A stretch of 64,000 nt of DNA from Mycobacterium sp. AZCC_0083 (GTDB lineage Bacteria; Actinomycetota; Actinomycetes; Mycobacteriales; Mycobacteriaceae). Position 1 is the stretch's first letter; each line of letters opens with the position of its first letter. Made by a program: the position numbers and the translations under genes. The DNA lies in contig NZ_JACHGP010000002.1 in assembly GCF_014202335.1 (NCBI RefSeq), positions 372,001-436,000 on the forward strand, written 5' to 3'. The notes under the pieces are model-generated. The model was not told where the DNA came from. It made no database searches and saw nothing but the letters and a program-made list of their open reading frames with translations. This document shows positions 16,458-25,523 of this stretch, in pieces.

Positions 16458-18077
16458 TTAGCGGGCGCGCTTGACGCGGGCCTCGTCCCAGACGGGTCCG
16501 GTGGTCTCGCGGACGCTGCCGTCGGTGCCGAAGACGAGGAAGCGATCGAAGGTGCGGGCAAACCAACGGTCGTGGGTGACCGCCAGCACCGTGCCCTCGT
16601 AGAACTCCAGGCCTTCCTGCAGGGCCTCGGCGGATTCCAGGTCAAGATTGTCGGTGGGCTCGTCGAGCAGCAACGCGGTCGCGCCTTCCAGCTCCAAGAG
16701 CAGGATCTGGAAGCGGGCCTGCTGGCCGCCCGAGAGCTTGCCGAACGGCTGGTCGCCCTGGCGTTCCAGCTCGTAGCGGCGCAGCGCACTCATCGCCGCA
16801 CCGCGGTCCCTGGCGTGCGCCTCCCACAGAGTGTCGACCAAGGTCCGTTTCTCCAGCTCGGGGTGGGCGTGCGTCTGGGCGAAGAACCCGGGGACAACCC
16901 GCGCGCCGAGCTTCCAGGAGCCGGTGTGGGGGACGTCCTGGCCCGCCAGCAGACGCAGGAAATGGGATTTTCCCGAGCCGTTGGAGCCGAGCACCGCGAC
17001 CCGCTCGCCGTAGAAGACCTCCAGGCTGAACGGGTCCATCAGCCCGGTCAGCCCCAGGTCCTGACAGGTGATGGCCCGCAGCCCGGTACGGCCGCCGCGC
17101 AGCCGCATTTTGATGTCCTGCTTGCGGGGCGGCTCCGGCGGCGGCCCGGCCTCCTCGAACATCCGCAGCCGGGTCTGGGCCGCCGCGTACCGGGATGCCA
17201 TCGCGTCGCTGCGCCCCGCGTACCCGCGCATGTCCAGGACGAGCTTCTTTAGCTGAGCGTGCTTCTCGTCCCAGCGGCGGCGTAGCTCCTCGAATCGCTC
17301 GAACCGCCGCTCGCGTGCCTCGTGGAAGGACGCGAACCCGCCGCCGTGCATCCACACGTCCGAACCGCTGGGTGCGGGCTCGACACTGGCGATCATGTCG
17401 GCGGCCACCGATAGCAGCTCCCGGTCGTGCGAGACGAACAGCACCGTCTTGGCGGTAATCTTCAGCTGTTCCTCCAGCCAGCGTTTACCCGGCACGTCCA
17501 GGTAGTTGTCCGGCTCGTCGAGCAGCAACACCTCGTCGGGGCCGCGCAGCAGCGCCTCGAGAACCAGGCGCTTCTGCTCGCCGCCCGACAGGGTCCGCAC
17601 ATCCCGCCACTGGCACTTGTCGTAGGGCACGCCGAGGGCGGCCATCGTGCACACGTCCCAGAGGGTCTCCGCCTCGTATCCGCCTGCGTCGCCCCAGTCG
17701 CTCAGCGCCTGCGCGTATGTCATCTGCGCGGCCTCGTCGTCGCGTTCCATCATCGCCAGCTCGGCCGCGTCGACCGCCCTCGCCGCCGTGGTGACGGCCG
17801 GCCGGGCGACCGCCACGAGTAGGTCGCGGACCGTCCGGTCGTCACGGACCGACCCGATGAACTGCGGCATGACGCCGAGGCCGCCGCTGGTGGTGATCGT
17901 GCCCTCGTCGGGCTGCAGCTCCCCGGCGATCAGGCGCATCAGCGTGGATTTCCCGGCCCCGTTCGGCCCGACCAAGGCCACGACCGAGCCTTGCTCGACC
18001 CTGAAGCTGGCGTCGGCCAGTAGCAGCCGCCCATCCGGCAGGTAGTAGTCGACATGCGCGACCTCTAGGTGACCCAT
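16458..18077 (-). CDS. ABC-F family ATPase
   Basis: Soluble tandem ATPase of 539 residues without membrane segments, as in ABC-F translation factors and ribosome-protection proteins. The first domain has Walker A GPNGAGKST, signature LSGGEQKR and Walker B LLLDEPDNYLD. A charged helical linker follows (FEELRRRWDEKHAQLKKLV). The second domain has GSNGSGKSH, LSGGQQARFQ and LLLDEPTDNLD. The start is uncertain between ATG 18077 (family-like MGHLEVAHVDYYLPDGR) and ATG 18089; neither has a clear ribosome binding site. ABC-F proteins act on the ribosomal E site; whether this one gives antibiotic resistance or is a general factor cannot be told. Confidence 0.92.
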   Translation of the reverse strand: MGHLEVAHVDYYLPDGRLLLADASFRVEQGSVVALVGPNGAGKSTLMRLIAGELQPDEGTITTSGGLGVMPQFIGSVRDDRTVRDLLVAVARPAVTTAARAVDAAELAMMERDDEAAQMTYAQALSDWGDAGGYEAETLWDVCTMAALGVPYDKCQWRDVRTLSGGEQKRLVLEALLRGPDEVLLLDEPDNYLDVPGKRWLEEQLKITAKTVLFVSHDRELLSVAADMIASVEPAPSGSDVWMHGGGFASFHEARERRFERFEELRRRWDEKHAQLKKLVLDMRGYAGRSDAMASRYAAAQTRLRMFEEAGPPPEPPRKQDIKMRLRGGRTGLRAITCQDLGLTGLMDPFSLEVFYGERVAVLGSNGSGKSHFLRLLAGQDVPHTGSWKLGARVVPGFFAQTHAHPELEKRTLVDTLWEAHARDRGAAMSALRRYELERQGDQPFGKLSGGQQARFQILLLELEGATALLLDEPTDNLDLESAEALQEGLEFYEGTVLAVTHDRWFARTFDRFLVFGTDGSVRETTGPVWDEARVKRAR

Positions 18078-18124
18078 GGCCGCCATCATCGCCTATGCAC
18101 CGGACCGCACGCCGGGTGTGCCGC

Positions 18125-18366
18125 TCAGGCGAATCCGGAAACCACAGCGGGCCAGTCTTCAGAAATCGTCGACATCAACCCGTGGGTTCCGTCGATCATC
18201 GGATTGGAGATCACGTCATCGGCGTTCGTCTCGACCCACTGATCGAGCGAGGTGTCGAGCGCCAGTGCAAGATCGACGAGTCGATCCAGCGCAAGCCGCG
18301 CGCTACCCGCAGGGCACGGATGCGTCTGCGCACCAACCCATCCAGATCATCGTCGCCTTGCGCCAT
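18125..18366 (-). pseudogene. Remnant: XRE-like start frameshifted into an unidentified tail
   Basis: From ATG 18366 the minus strand reads MAQGDDDLDGLVRRRIRALR then VARG, like the first helix of an XRE/cupin-type regulator. Near 18,290 the signal moves to another frame: LDRLVDLALALDTSLDQWVE, continuing to SEDWPAVVSGFA and a stop at 18,125-18,127. The total length is not a multiple of three. This is either a small gene broken by one frameshift or two joined remnants. The tail family was not recognised. Confidence 0.4.
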
Positions 18367-18417
18367 GGGCACGAATCTATGCCACGTGAGCAATATGCTT
18401 TGTTGCGCTCTCGCAGG

Positions 18418-19236
18418 TCACGTCACGTAATGGAGGTCGTAACCTTCACCACTGCGCGTCACGTATCCGATGCCCGGCGAATCCAGATGAGCTCCGGCAA
18501 CGAAGTATCCGGGACCAGTCAGCCTCTCCAGGAGAGTCTTTCGCGCCGCGCGCGCCTTCGGCTGGTCACCGTCGAATTCCCATGTCACGTGCGGTTGGGT
18601 GAATTGAAGTGTCGGAACGTGAACGGTGTCGCCCCAGACGAGCAGATGTCCGACGCTACTGGTTACGTCGTACACGGTGTGACCGGGGGTGTGCCCGGCG
18701 AAGGGCAGTGCCACGATGCGTTCGCTCACGGCACGTTGGTCGTGGAGCGCGACGACGCGGTCCCGAAAGCGCGCCAAGGAGCCGGTAAACGTCGAGACGT
18801 CGCCCGCGCCGACGAAGATCTGCTCAAGTCTGGGGAACGCGTCGGAACCGTCGGGCGCGATGAGGCCGTTGACGTGGTCCTCGTGGGTGTGGGTGATGGC
18901 GACGTCGGTTATCGTCTCGCGGCCGATTCCGGCTTCGTGTAAACCGTCGAGCAGCGAGCCCATCGTCGGGTGCCAGCTGTTCGACGCACCGGTGTCGACG
19001 AGAAGGCTTCGCGCGCCGTCGATCACGAGGAAGGCGTTGACGGAGAGTCGCAGATTGCCGCCGACGAGCGGAACCGCATCGGGCAGCGGATCGAGAGGCT
19101 CGCCGGAGTCATTGCGAAGTCTGGAGGGCGGCATGTCGACATACCCATCCCGTAGCGAGACGATCACGAGGTCGCCGAACTCGAATGATCTGTAGTGCTC
19201 GCCGTGCGCAACCGGGTTCATCGCAGCTTCTGCCAT
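18418..19236 (-). CDS. Metallo-beta-lactamase-fold hydrolase
   Basis: MBL-fold metallohydrolase of 272 residues. The HxHxDH zinc motif is HTHEDH (116-121); GHTPGHTVY, GDTVHVP and a distal histidine in FVAGAHLDSPG complete the usual ligands. VDTGASNSW is the start of the substrate-side loop. ATG 19236 is preceded by AGGAGAAA, 13 bases away. It is divergent from the alpha/beta hydrolase at 19292, with only 55 bases between, so the two may share control. The family includes lactonases, glyoxalases and arylsulfatases; the substrate is unknown. Confidence 0.9.
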   Translation of the reverse strand: MAEAAMNPVAHGEHYRSFEFGDLVIVSLRDGYVDMPPSRLRNDSGEPLDPLPDAVPLVGGNLRLSVNAFLVIDGARSLLVDTGASNSWHPTMGSLLDGLHEAGIGRETITDVAITHTHEDHVNGLIAPDGSDAFPRLEQIFVGAGDVSTFTGSLARFRDRVVALHDQRAVSERIVALPFAGHTPGHTVYDVTSSVGHLLVWGDTVHVPTLQFTQPHVTWEFDGDQPKARAARKTLLERLTGPGYFVAGAHLDSPGIGYVTRSGEGYDLHYVT

Positions 19237-19291
19237 AACGATGAGTTTCTCCTGACTTGGCGGTCCAACTCAGTGGAAGGGAGAAGAGGTC

Positions 19292-20134
19292 ATGGGAACG
19301 ACACCCTCGGGTGGTGGGTACCTGCCGATCAACGGATTGAACCTCTACCACGAGGTTCACGGGGCACTCGGCACGTCGACGCCGCCGTTGCTGCTGATCC
19401 CCGGCGCGTTCATGGGCACCGACTCGATGAAGGCGTGGGCAGACGCCTTCGCGCCACAGCGCGCCGTGATCGTGTTCGACCAACAGGGGCACGGCCGCAC
19501 CCCGGATACCTCGCGGGCCATGTCGTACGAGCAGTTCGCCGACGATGCCGCAGCGCTGCTCCGCGCCTTGGAGGTGGAGCGCGCGGACGTGATGGGCTAC
19601 TCGCAGGGCGGCGGGGTCGCTCTGCAACTGGCGATCCGCCACCCATCACTGGTGGGCAAGTTGGTCTCGATGTCGGCCACCTTCCGCAAGGACGGCTGGT
19701 ATCCGGCGGTGTTCGAGGCCATCGGGGGTCTCGGCGCCGAAGCCTTCGGCGGCACGCCCGTCGAGACGGCGTTCATGGCACACACCCCGGACGCCAAGGC
19801 ATTCGACGCCTACCTCGAAAAGATGAAGGAGCTCAACGTCAACGACCAGCACATCAGCGACGAGGAGATGCGTTCGATCTCCGCACCGACGATGGTCATC
19901 ATCGGTGACGCCGACGGCGTGAAACCCGAACATGCGCTGGCCATGTTCACGCTGCGGGGTGGAGGCGACGAGGAGGCCGCGGCAACGGGAGTGCTGCAGA
20001 AGGTTCCTGTCGCGCGCTTGGTGGTTCTGCCTGCGATGTCGCACGTCGGTCTCTTGGGGGAGTCGAACGTCTTGGTGCCAATGGTTAGTGCATTTCTCGA
20101 CGACGTGCCACCGACGACGCCGGACCTGTTCTAA
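19292..20134 (+). CDS. Alpha/beta hydrolase
   Basis: Alpha/beta-fold hydrolase of 280 residues. The nucleophile elbow is GYSQGG (S104). The oxyanion region is LLLIPGAFMGTD, the acid lies in IIGDADGVKPEH and the catalytic histidine in AMSHVGLL. AGAAGAGG precedes ATG 19292. The stop overlaps the converging stop of the MFS gene. Candidate activities are esterase, lactonase or C-C hydrolase; nothing further can be decided from sequence. Confidence 0.92.
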   Translation: MGTTPSGGGYLPINGLNLYHEVHGALGTSTPPLLLIPGAFMGTDSMKAWADAFAPQRAVIVFDQQGHGRTPDTSRAMSYEQFADDAAALLRALEVERADVMGYSQGGGVALQLAIRHPSLVGKLVSMSATFRKDGWYPAVFEAIGGLGAEAFGGTPVETAFMAHTPDAKAFDAYLEKMKELNVNDQHISDEEMRSISAPTMVIIGDADGVKPEHALAMFTLRGGGDEEAAATGVLQKVPVARLVVLPAMSHVGLLGESNVLVPMVSAFLDDVPPTTPDLF

Positions 20135-21360
20135 AACGCAGCGGCCTCCACTGGCGGCACGCGCACCAACGGGAGCAGTGCGAGTGCGCCGATCAGCGCG
20201 AGTGCGCCGCAGATCATCAGGAAGCGCCAATCGCCGAGCCATGCGCCGAGCAGGGGCATCCCGGCGCGGGCGATGGCCATCGGCACCGTGATCGCGGCGA
20301 GCACGCTGGCGAAGTGTGCTACTCCGAAACTGTCCGCCAGGATCGACGGACGCGCGATCACACCGATGCCTTGGCCGACGCCGACGGCGGCGACGCACAG
20401 CACGCACAGCGGGATGGACAGTCCGGCGAGTGGCAGAAGCAGGAGTCCCAATGCCTGGATCGCGAAGGCGACTGATGTGGCAGGCACGAGGCGGATCCGT
20501 CGGGCGAACGTGGTCAGCACGAGCCGCGACAGGATTTGCATGACCCCGATGGCGACCAGCATTGCCGTGGCGGCCGCTATCGAGTGACCGACGTCCACGA
20601 GATAGGCGACAGCGAGGAGCAGGAATGCCGACACCGAGCCCGCCTGCCCGACGAACGCAATCAGCAGCAGCCAGAACCGACTTCGGCGCAGGGCGGTCCC
20701 GATAGGCACGCCGCTCCTATGCGCGACCTGCCTACGGTGGACGGCCCCGGACGGGATGATCCACAGATGACCCGGCACCGCCGTCGCACCGAACGCTACC
20801 GCGAGGATGAGCAAGGTTGTCCGCCAACCGAACTCGCCGTTCATCCAACCGAGGACCGGATAGACGAGGTACGTGACCAGGCCGGCGATCATCGCGACGG
20901 TGATGATCGCTCGATCACGATGACCGGGATCGGTCGCGAACACCAGGACGGCGAACGCGGCCTCGTATGTGCACATCGTGATGGAGAAGCCGATGAGCAC
21001 GAAACTGAGGTAAACCGTCGGCAGTGAGTTCGCCTGTGCCCACAGCGCGACGGCGATCGCGCCGATCGCCGCGCCGGAGGTCATCACCGCGCGTCCGCCG
21101 TACCGATCGAGGACACGCCCGGCCGGGAAGGCAGCTAGTGCGCCGGTCAGTGTGGAGACGGTCGACGCGGCGGCGATGGCGGTACGGGAGGTGCCGAGAT
21201 CGGTCGCCATCGGGATGAGGATGACCGGGATGATCTGGATCATTGCGATGTAGCCCATGGAGCTGCTGATCGCGAACACGGCGATCAGGAGCCGCCGGTG
21301 TTTGGCGGTGACGACAGGTGCGGTGAGAGCAGCAGTGGGAGACTGGGTCTCGGCGGTCAT
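20131..21360 (-). CDS. MFS transporter
   Basis: Major facilitator superfamily membrane protein of 409 residues with about 12 hydrophobic segments. The loop 2-3 signature appears as AFPAGRVLDRYGGRAVM. The C-terminal half has the matching pattern (QILSRLVLTTFARRIRLVP). Its ATG overlaps the stop of the LLM monooxygenase gene, so it is third in a minus-strand operon of acyl-CoA-dehydrogenase-like enzyme, LLM monooxygenase and transporter. It probably moves the substrate or an oxidised product of those enzymes. Direction of transport is not predictable. Confidence 0.92.
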   Translation of the reverse strand: MTAETQSPTAALTAPVVTAKHRRLLIAVFAISSSMGYIAMIQIIPVILIPMATDLGTSRTAIAAASTVSTLTGALAAFPAGRVLDRYGGRAVMTSGAAIGAIAVALWAQANSLPTVYLSFVLIGFSITMCTYEAAFAVLVFATDPGHRDRAIITVAMIAGLVTYLVYPVLGWMNGEFGWRTTLLILAVAFGATAVPGHLWIIPSGAVHRRQVAHRSGVPIGTALRRSRFWLLLIAFVGQAGSVSAFLLLAVAYLVDVGHSIAAATAMLVAIGVMQILSRLVLTTFARRIRLVPATSVAFAIQALGLLLLPLAGLSIPLCVLCVAAVGVGQGIGVIARPSILADSFGVAHFASVLAAITVPMAIARAGMPLLGAWLGDWRFLMICGALALIGALALLPLVRVPPVEAAAF

Positions 21361-22445
21361 TCGCGCAGCAGGGGCAACAGCTGGCTGCCCTGCCGTTCGA
21401 TCTCCCGAATGTAGGGAGTGTCGGACAGCACGAAGTGGGTGACCCCCAGATCCTGGTATTTGCGCAGCGACTTCGCGACGTCGTCGGGGGATCCGACGAG
21501 CCAGGTCGTGCCAGCGCCGCCACCGCCGAACTGGCCCGGCTTCGTGTACAGGTTGTCGTCGAGGACCTCGCCTCGCGCCGCGAGGTCGAGCAAGCGTCGC
21601 TGACCGACGGCGGTCCGTCGGTGCGGGTTCTGCGGTAGCGCTCCGTGTTCGCCGAATCGGCTATCCTTTTGTGTGGCAGCCATCTCGGCGACCTTGGCCT
21701 CGGCATCGGCCCAGGCCTGGTCGGTGGTGTCGCGTACGAACGTGGTGATGCGCAGGCCGAACTCCAGGGGCGCGTGCTCGCGGCCCACTTCGTCGCTGAG
21801 TTTCTTCAGCCGTTCGATCCGCCCTCCGACGCCGTCGAGGGTCTCGCCCCAGAACAGTTGGACGTCGGCCTCTGCGGCCGACACCCGTTCGGCCGCGTCC
21901 GACGCGCCGCCGAAGTAGAGCTTGGGGTGACGCCGGTCGCCGCGGATGTCGATGCGGGGCAGCACTGTTGAGTTCTCGACGTGGAAGTGCTCGCCGCGGT
22001 AGGTCACGTTCTCCTCGGTCCAGAGTTTGCGAACGAGTTGAAGGAACTCGCGGGTTCTCGCGTATCGATCGGACTGGTCACCATCGGAATCGCCGTAGGC
22101 GGCCAGATCATCCTTGCCGGAGACGATGTTCACGCGGACCCGTCCGCCGCTGAGGTGGTCGAGGGTGGCCGCCGCGGCGGCGAAGTTGGCAGGTCGCCAG
22201 TAGCCAGGGCGGATCGCGATGAGCGGTTCGAATGTCCTGGTGCGCGCGGCGAGCGCGGCAGCCACCGTGAAGGTGTCCGGTCGGCCCCATCCTGCACCGA
22301 TCAGGGCTCCCGCCCATCCGTTGTCTTCTAGCGCCGTCGCATGGCTCACCAATGTCTCCAGGCTGTTGTGTCCTTCGACAGTCGTGTCACCGCGATGGCC
22401 GGGCTCGACCTGGTTCGGTATGTACCAGAGGAATTCGGTACTCAT
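21357..22445 (-). CDS. LLM-class flavin-dependent monooxygenase (SsuD/SfnG-like)
   Basis: FMNH2-dependent monooxygenase of 362 residues in the alkanesulfonate/dimethylsulfone branch of the bacterial luciferase family. FLWYIPNQ, FEPLIAIRPGYWRPANFA, GGRVRVNIVSGKDD and LYFGGASDAA are typical of SsuD/SfnG proteins that release sulfite or methanesulfinate from C-S compounds. ATG 22445 has AGGAAG just upstream; the open frame continues further without similarity. It overlaps the MFS gene by ATGA and follows the DszC-like gene by 41 bases. FMNH2 must come from a reductase encoded elsewhere. Confidence 0.9.
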   Translation of the reverse strand: MSTEFLWYIPNQVEPGHRGDTTVEGHNSLETLVSHATALEDNGWAGALIGAGWGRPDTFTVAAALAARTRTFEPLIAIRPGYWRPANFAAAAATLDHLSGGRVRVNIVSGKDDLAAYGDSDGDQSDRYARTREFLQLVRKLWTEENVTYRGEHFHVENSTVLPRIDIRGDRRHPKLYFGGASDAAERVSAAEADVQLFWGETLDGVGGRIERLKKLSDEVGREHAPLEFGLRITTFVRDTTDQAWADAEAKVAEMAATQKDSRFGEHGALPQNPHRRTAVGQRRLLDLAARGEVLDDNLYTKPGQFGGGGAGTTWLVGSPDDVAKSLRKYQDLGVTHFVLSDTPYIREIERQGSQLLPLLRE

Positions 22446-22486
22446 CGGTCTTCCTGTTCGATACGGGGACGGATGGGCTCGCCTGG

Positions 22487-23608
22487 TCAACGAGCGAGGT
22501 TGGCGAGCTGGGCGTCTCGCACATCCGAGCTCTGTCCCTGGACGAGCAGGAACAGCGCTGAGCGCGCGTGCAGCTGCGCGGTGTCATCGAGGGAGATGCC
22601 GCGCCCCGACCTCGCCACGACGAGTGCGCGAGTGACGGTGGAGAGCGCCTCACCGACCGCGACCTTGGTGGCCACCCGCTCCGAGATGCGATGCCGCTCG
22701 TCCGCGCCGGCCTTCGCCTCGTCGGCAAGGCCGTAGGCATCGGCACGCAGTTCGTCGATGCGCGGCCCCCAGACCGCGGCTACGCGCCGGGCGCCAGGAT
22801 CTCCTGCCTCGAGTTCGTCGAGGACGGTAGCTGCCAGGCCGAAGTACTGCGGCCGGGCATCGCCGGCCGTGCCGAGATCCTCTTTGCGCCAATCGGTTAG
22901 CGACTGGATGAGGATGACGTCGAACCCCGGGACGTAGACGTCGTCGAGGGTCACCCGTTCGGTGCGGCTGCCTCCGACTGCCCCGAGTTCGAGATGGGCC
23001 GCTCTGACCCGATCGCCGATCGGGACGAAGGCGGTGACCACGGTCTGTGTCGCAGCCTCGACGGCGGCGACCACCAGCACTGTGTTGAGGCCCCATCCGC
23101 TGACCCAGGAGATGGTGCCGGAGAATCGCCAACCGTCACCAGTGCGGGTGGCCGAGATGAAGGAGTGCGGGAACCGTCGGACGTCGCTGATCGCCGCGCC
23201 AAGCAGGACTCGTCCGGCCAATACGTCGCGGGACAAGACAGACAGTTCGGCACCCTTTTGGTGTTCCAGAGCGAGGCGGCCGACCATCGGTGCGTGTTGT
23301 GCCCATACCAACCAGGTGTTGAAGCAGGAGCCGGCGATGATCTCGTGAAGTCTGCGGTCGCCAGCGCGCCCGATAGCGGCCCCGCCGAACTCTGCCGGAG
23401 CAGTGTGGTTGAGCAGCCCGAGTCCGGCGAGCTCGGATACTTCCTCTAGGGTGACCCCGCGCCGGTCCGTCTCGAGCGCGGCGGGGCGCAGTACGGAGTC
23501 GGCGTGCGCCTTGGCCGTGGCGATGAACGGTTCACCGTCGGCGGCGGTGACCGCCTCCGCAGGCGTCGTCGCGGTGGCCTCCAAGGCAGTCACTTCTCGA
23601 TGTCCCAT
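22487..23608 (-). CDS. Acyl-CoA-dehydrogenase-fold flavin monooxygenase (SfnC/DszC-like)
   Basis: Protein of 373 residues with the acyl-CoA dehydrogenase fold. It lacks the catalytic-glutamate signature of true dehydrogenases and instead resembles the SfnC/DszC group, which uses reduced flavin to oxygenate sulfur. FGGAAIGRAGDRRLHEII, FSGTISWVSGWG and the C-terminal helices (SGRGISLDDTAQLHARS) fit this group. ATG 23608 opens the minus-strand operon, divergent from the dipeptide-type binding protein at 23889. Its partner is likely the LLM enzyme just downstream. Confidence 0.85.
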   Translation of the reverse strand: MGHREVTALEATATTPAEAVTAADGEPFIATAKAHADSVLRPAALETDRRGVTLEEVSELAGLGLLNHTAPAEFGGAAIGRAGDRRLHEIIAGSCFNTWLVWAQHAPMVGRLALEHQKGAELSVLSRDVLAGRVLLGAAISDVRRFPHSFISATRTGDGWRFSGTISWVSGWGLNTVLVVAAVEAATQTVVTAFVPIGDRVRAAHLELGAVGGSRTERVTLDDVYVPGFDVILIQSLTDWRKEDLGTAGDARPQYFGLAATVLDELEAGDPGARRVAAVWGPRIDELRADAYGLADEAKAGADERHRISERVATKVAVGEALSTVTRALVVARSGRGISLDDTAQLHARSALFLLVQGQSSDVRDAQLANLAR

Positions 23609-23888
23609 CTACGTGTAGCGCCGGATACGGCGGACGGCAAGCTGTTTCGGACTCCGCGAACCTGCGGCACACGAGTCCCGACCATGAATGACTCTACTGC
23701 GGCCGAATGTTGTTGATGTGCTTGCGATCAGTGTGAACTGAACCGGTGACGCACCATCTACCGGCTGATTGACTGCTTCGAGTATCTGCGCGACCGGTGT
23801 GGATTCTCGACGTGTCCTGTCGCCGTCGTGCTGGCCGCACAGCACCGTCGACCGGTCTGTGGTTCTTTGCTGGAAAGGACGAACCTCA

Positions 23889-25523
23889 GTGTTCCCCAAA
23901 CGTTTCCGACGTCTCGTGCTGTCCTCGGCGGCGGTGGCCATGGCGGCCACCATGGTCGCGGCCTGCGGCGGGGGCTCCTCCACCAAACAACCCGTCGGGG
24001 AACCCGTCTCCGGAGGAACACTAACCTTCTACGACCCGGTCGAGTACCAGGCCTGGGCATCGACGAACTCGATCTGGTCGAACAGTCAGGTCGCCAACAA
24101 TTTGGCAGAACGATTGATCTGGCAGGATCCGGAGACCGGCGAGTACAAGCCGTGGCTCGCGGAGTCGTACCAGATCAGTGACGACCATCTCGCCTACACC
24201 TTCAAGTTGAAGCCCGGCGTCACGTTCAGCGACGGCAGCCCGCTCAACGCCGAAGTGGTCAAGCTCAACTTCGACCAGCACGGTTTCGGGGACAAGGCTC
24301 TGGGCATCACTCAGGATCCGTTCTGGACCGACTACGCAGGCACCGACGTCGTGGACGACCACACCGTGGAAGTCCGGCTCTCGAAACCAAACGTCGGCTT
24401 CATCCAGATCCTGTCCAACTATCGGGCCAGCTCGATACTGGGCAAGACCACGCTCGCGAGGGATCTCAACGGCCAGGGCGATCTGCGCAACTGGGTGGGC
24501 ACTGGACCGTTCGTCGTGGAATCCGTCACCGGCACCACGGGCGTCACCCTCAAGCGGCGCGACGATTACAACTGGCCGCCGACGGGGTCCAAGCATTCGG
24601 GCAAGGCGTATCTCGAGCGCATCGTGTTCAAGACGGTGCCAGAGGCAGGTACCCGCGTGGGCGCGCTGCAGTCGGGGGAGACGCAGATCGCCAGGAACGT
24701 CGCCCCGTATGACGAGGAGACGGTGACCTCAGGCGGGGGGACCCTGGTGGCCATCCCGGTGCAAGGCGAGACCAACGATCTCACCGTGCGGTTGGACAAT
24801 CCGGATTCACCGTTGCAAGACAAGCAGGTTCGGCTGGCCCTGCAGGCCGCAACCGATCGCCAGGCGATCAACAAGGCGGTGCTCTCGCCGAACTATCCGA
24901 TCCCGACCGGTGCATTGGTGAAGGGCACGCCGCTTCGCGGGGAGTCCAGCAGTTATCTGACGTACGACCTCGAAAAGGCGAAGTCGATACTGGACGTAGC
25001 AGGTTGGCGGCCCGGGCCCGATGGTATCCGCGTCAAGGATGGCAAGCGGCTCAGCATTCATCAGCGAGTGGCGCCGTACTACCAAGTGTCGCAATCAGTT
25101 CTCGAGGTACTGCAGTCGCAGTGGCGCGAGGCGGGCGTCGAGATCACGCTCACCAGTCCCTCGCTGACCGAGTACGAGTCCCAGGAGCAGACGGCAAAGG
25201 ACTGGTTGTTCACCCAGGGGCAGACCTCTACCGCGGAGCCGAGCGTTCTTCGGACCTCTTACGGGAGCGACCGCCAGAATGTTCTCGAGAAGCAGCCGCC
25301 GGACACGAAGCTAGACGACCTGCTCGCGGCGCAGTCCAGCGAGTTCGACCCAGCGAAGCGCAAAGCCGCAATCCAGGCGATCGAGGACTACGTCTTCTCC
25401 GAGGGGTACTCGATCCCGCTCTACGACGAGACCCAGGTGTTCGGGCTGGCATCGAACGTCCAAGGATTCGCCACTGAATCGACAGGGCGGTCGTGGTTCT
25501 ACGACACCTGGATCAACGGATAG
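23889..25523 (+). CDS. Family 5 ABC substrate-binding lipoprotein (dipeptide/nickel type)
   Basis: Extracellular solute-binding protein of 544 residues (family 5, DppA/OppA/NikA). A signal with the lipobox VAAC (Cys26) is followed by the conserved start EPVSGGTLTFYDPVEY. Internal signatures include AESYQISDDHLAYTFKLKPG and VTFSDGSPLNAEVVKLNFD. GTG 23889 is chosen because GGAAAGGA precedes it and the signal peptide starts there. It is the first gene of the long plus-strand cluster. It presumably binds the organic compound oxidised by the downstream flavoenzymes, rather than a peptide. Confidence 0.92.
   Translation: MFPKRFRRLVLSSAAVAMAATMVAACGGGSSTKQPVGEPVSGGTLTFYDPVEYQAWASTNSIWSNSQVANNLAERLIWQDPETGEYKPWLAESYQISDDHLAYTFKLKPGVTFSDGSPLNAEVVKLNFDQHGFGDKALGITQDPFWTDYAGTDVVDDHTVEVRLSKPNVGFIQILSNYRASSILGKTTLARDLNGQGDLRNWVGTGPFVVESVTGTTGVTLKRRDDYNWPPTGSKHSGKAYLERIVFKTVPEAGTRVGALQSGETQIARNVAPYDEETVTSGGGTLVAIPVQGETNDLTVRLDNPDSPLQDKQVRLALQAATDRQAINKAVLSPNYPIPTGALVKGTPLRGESSSYLTYDLEKAKSILDVAGWRPGPDGIRVKDGKRLSIHQRVAPYYQVSQSVLEVLQSQWREAGVEITLTSPSLTEYESQEQTAKDWLFTQGQTSTAEPSVLRTSYGSDRQNVLEKQPPDTKLDDLLAAQSSEFDPAKRKAAIQAIEDYVFSEGYSIPLYDETQVFGLASNVQGFATESTGRSWFYDTWING

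Noticed and set aside
22221..22240. GGTTCGAAT-like stretch that could be a tRNA T-arm
   Set aside because: It lies inside the LLM monooxygenase gene, and no acceptor or anticodon stems can be folded around it.
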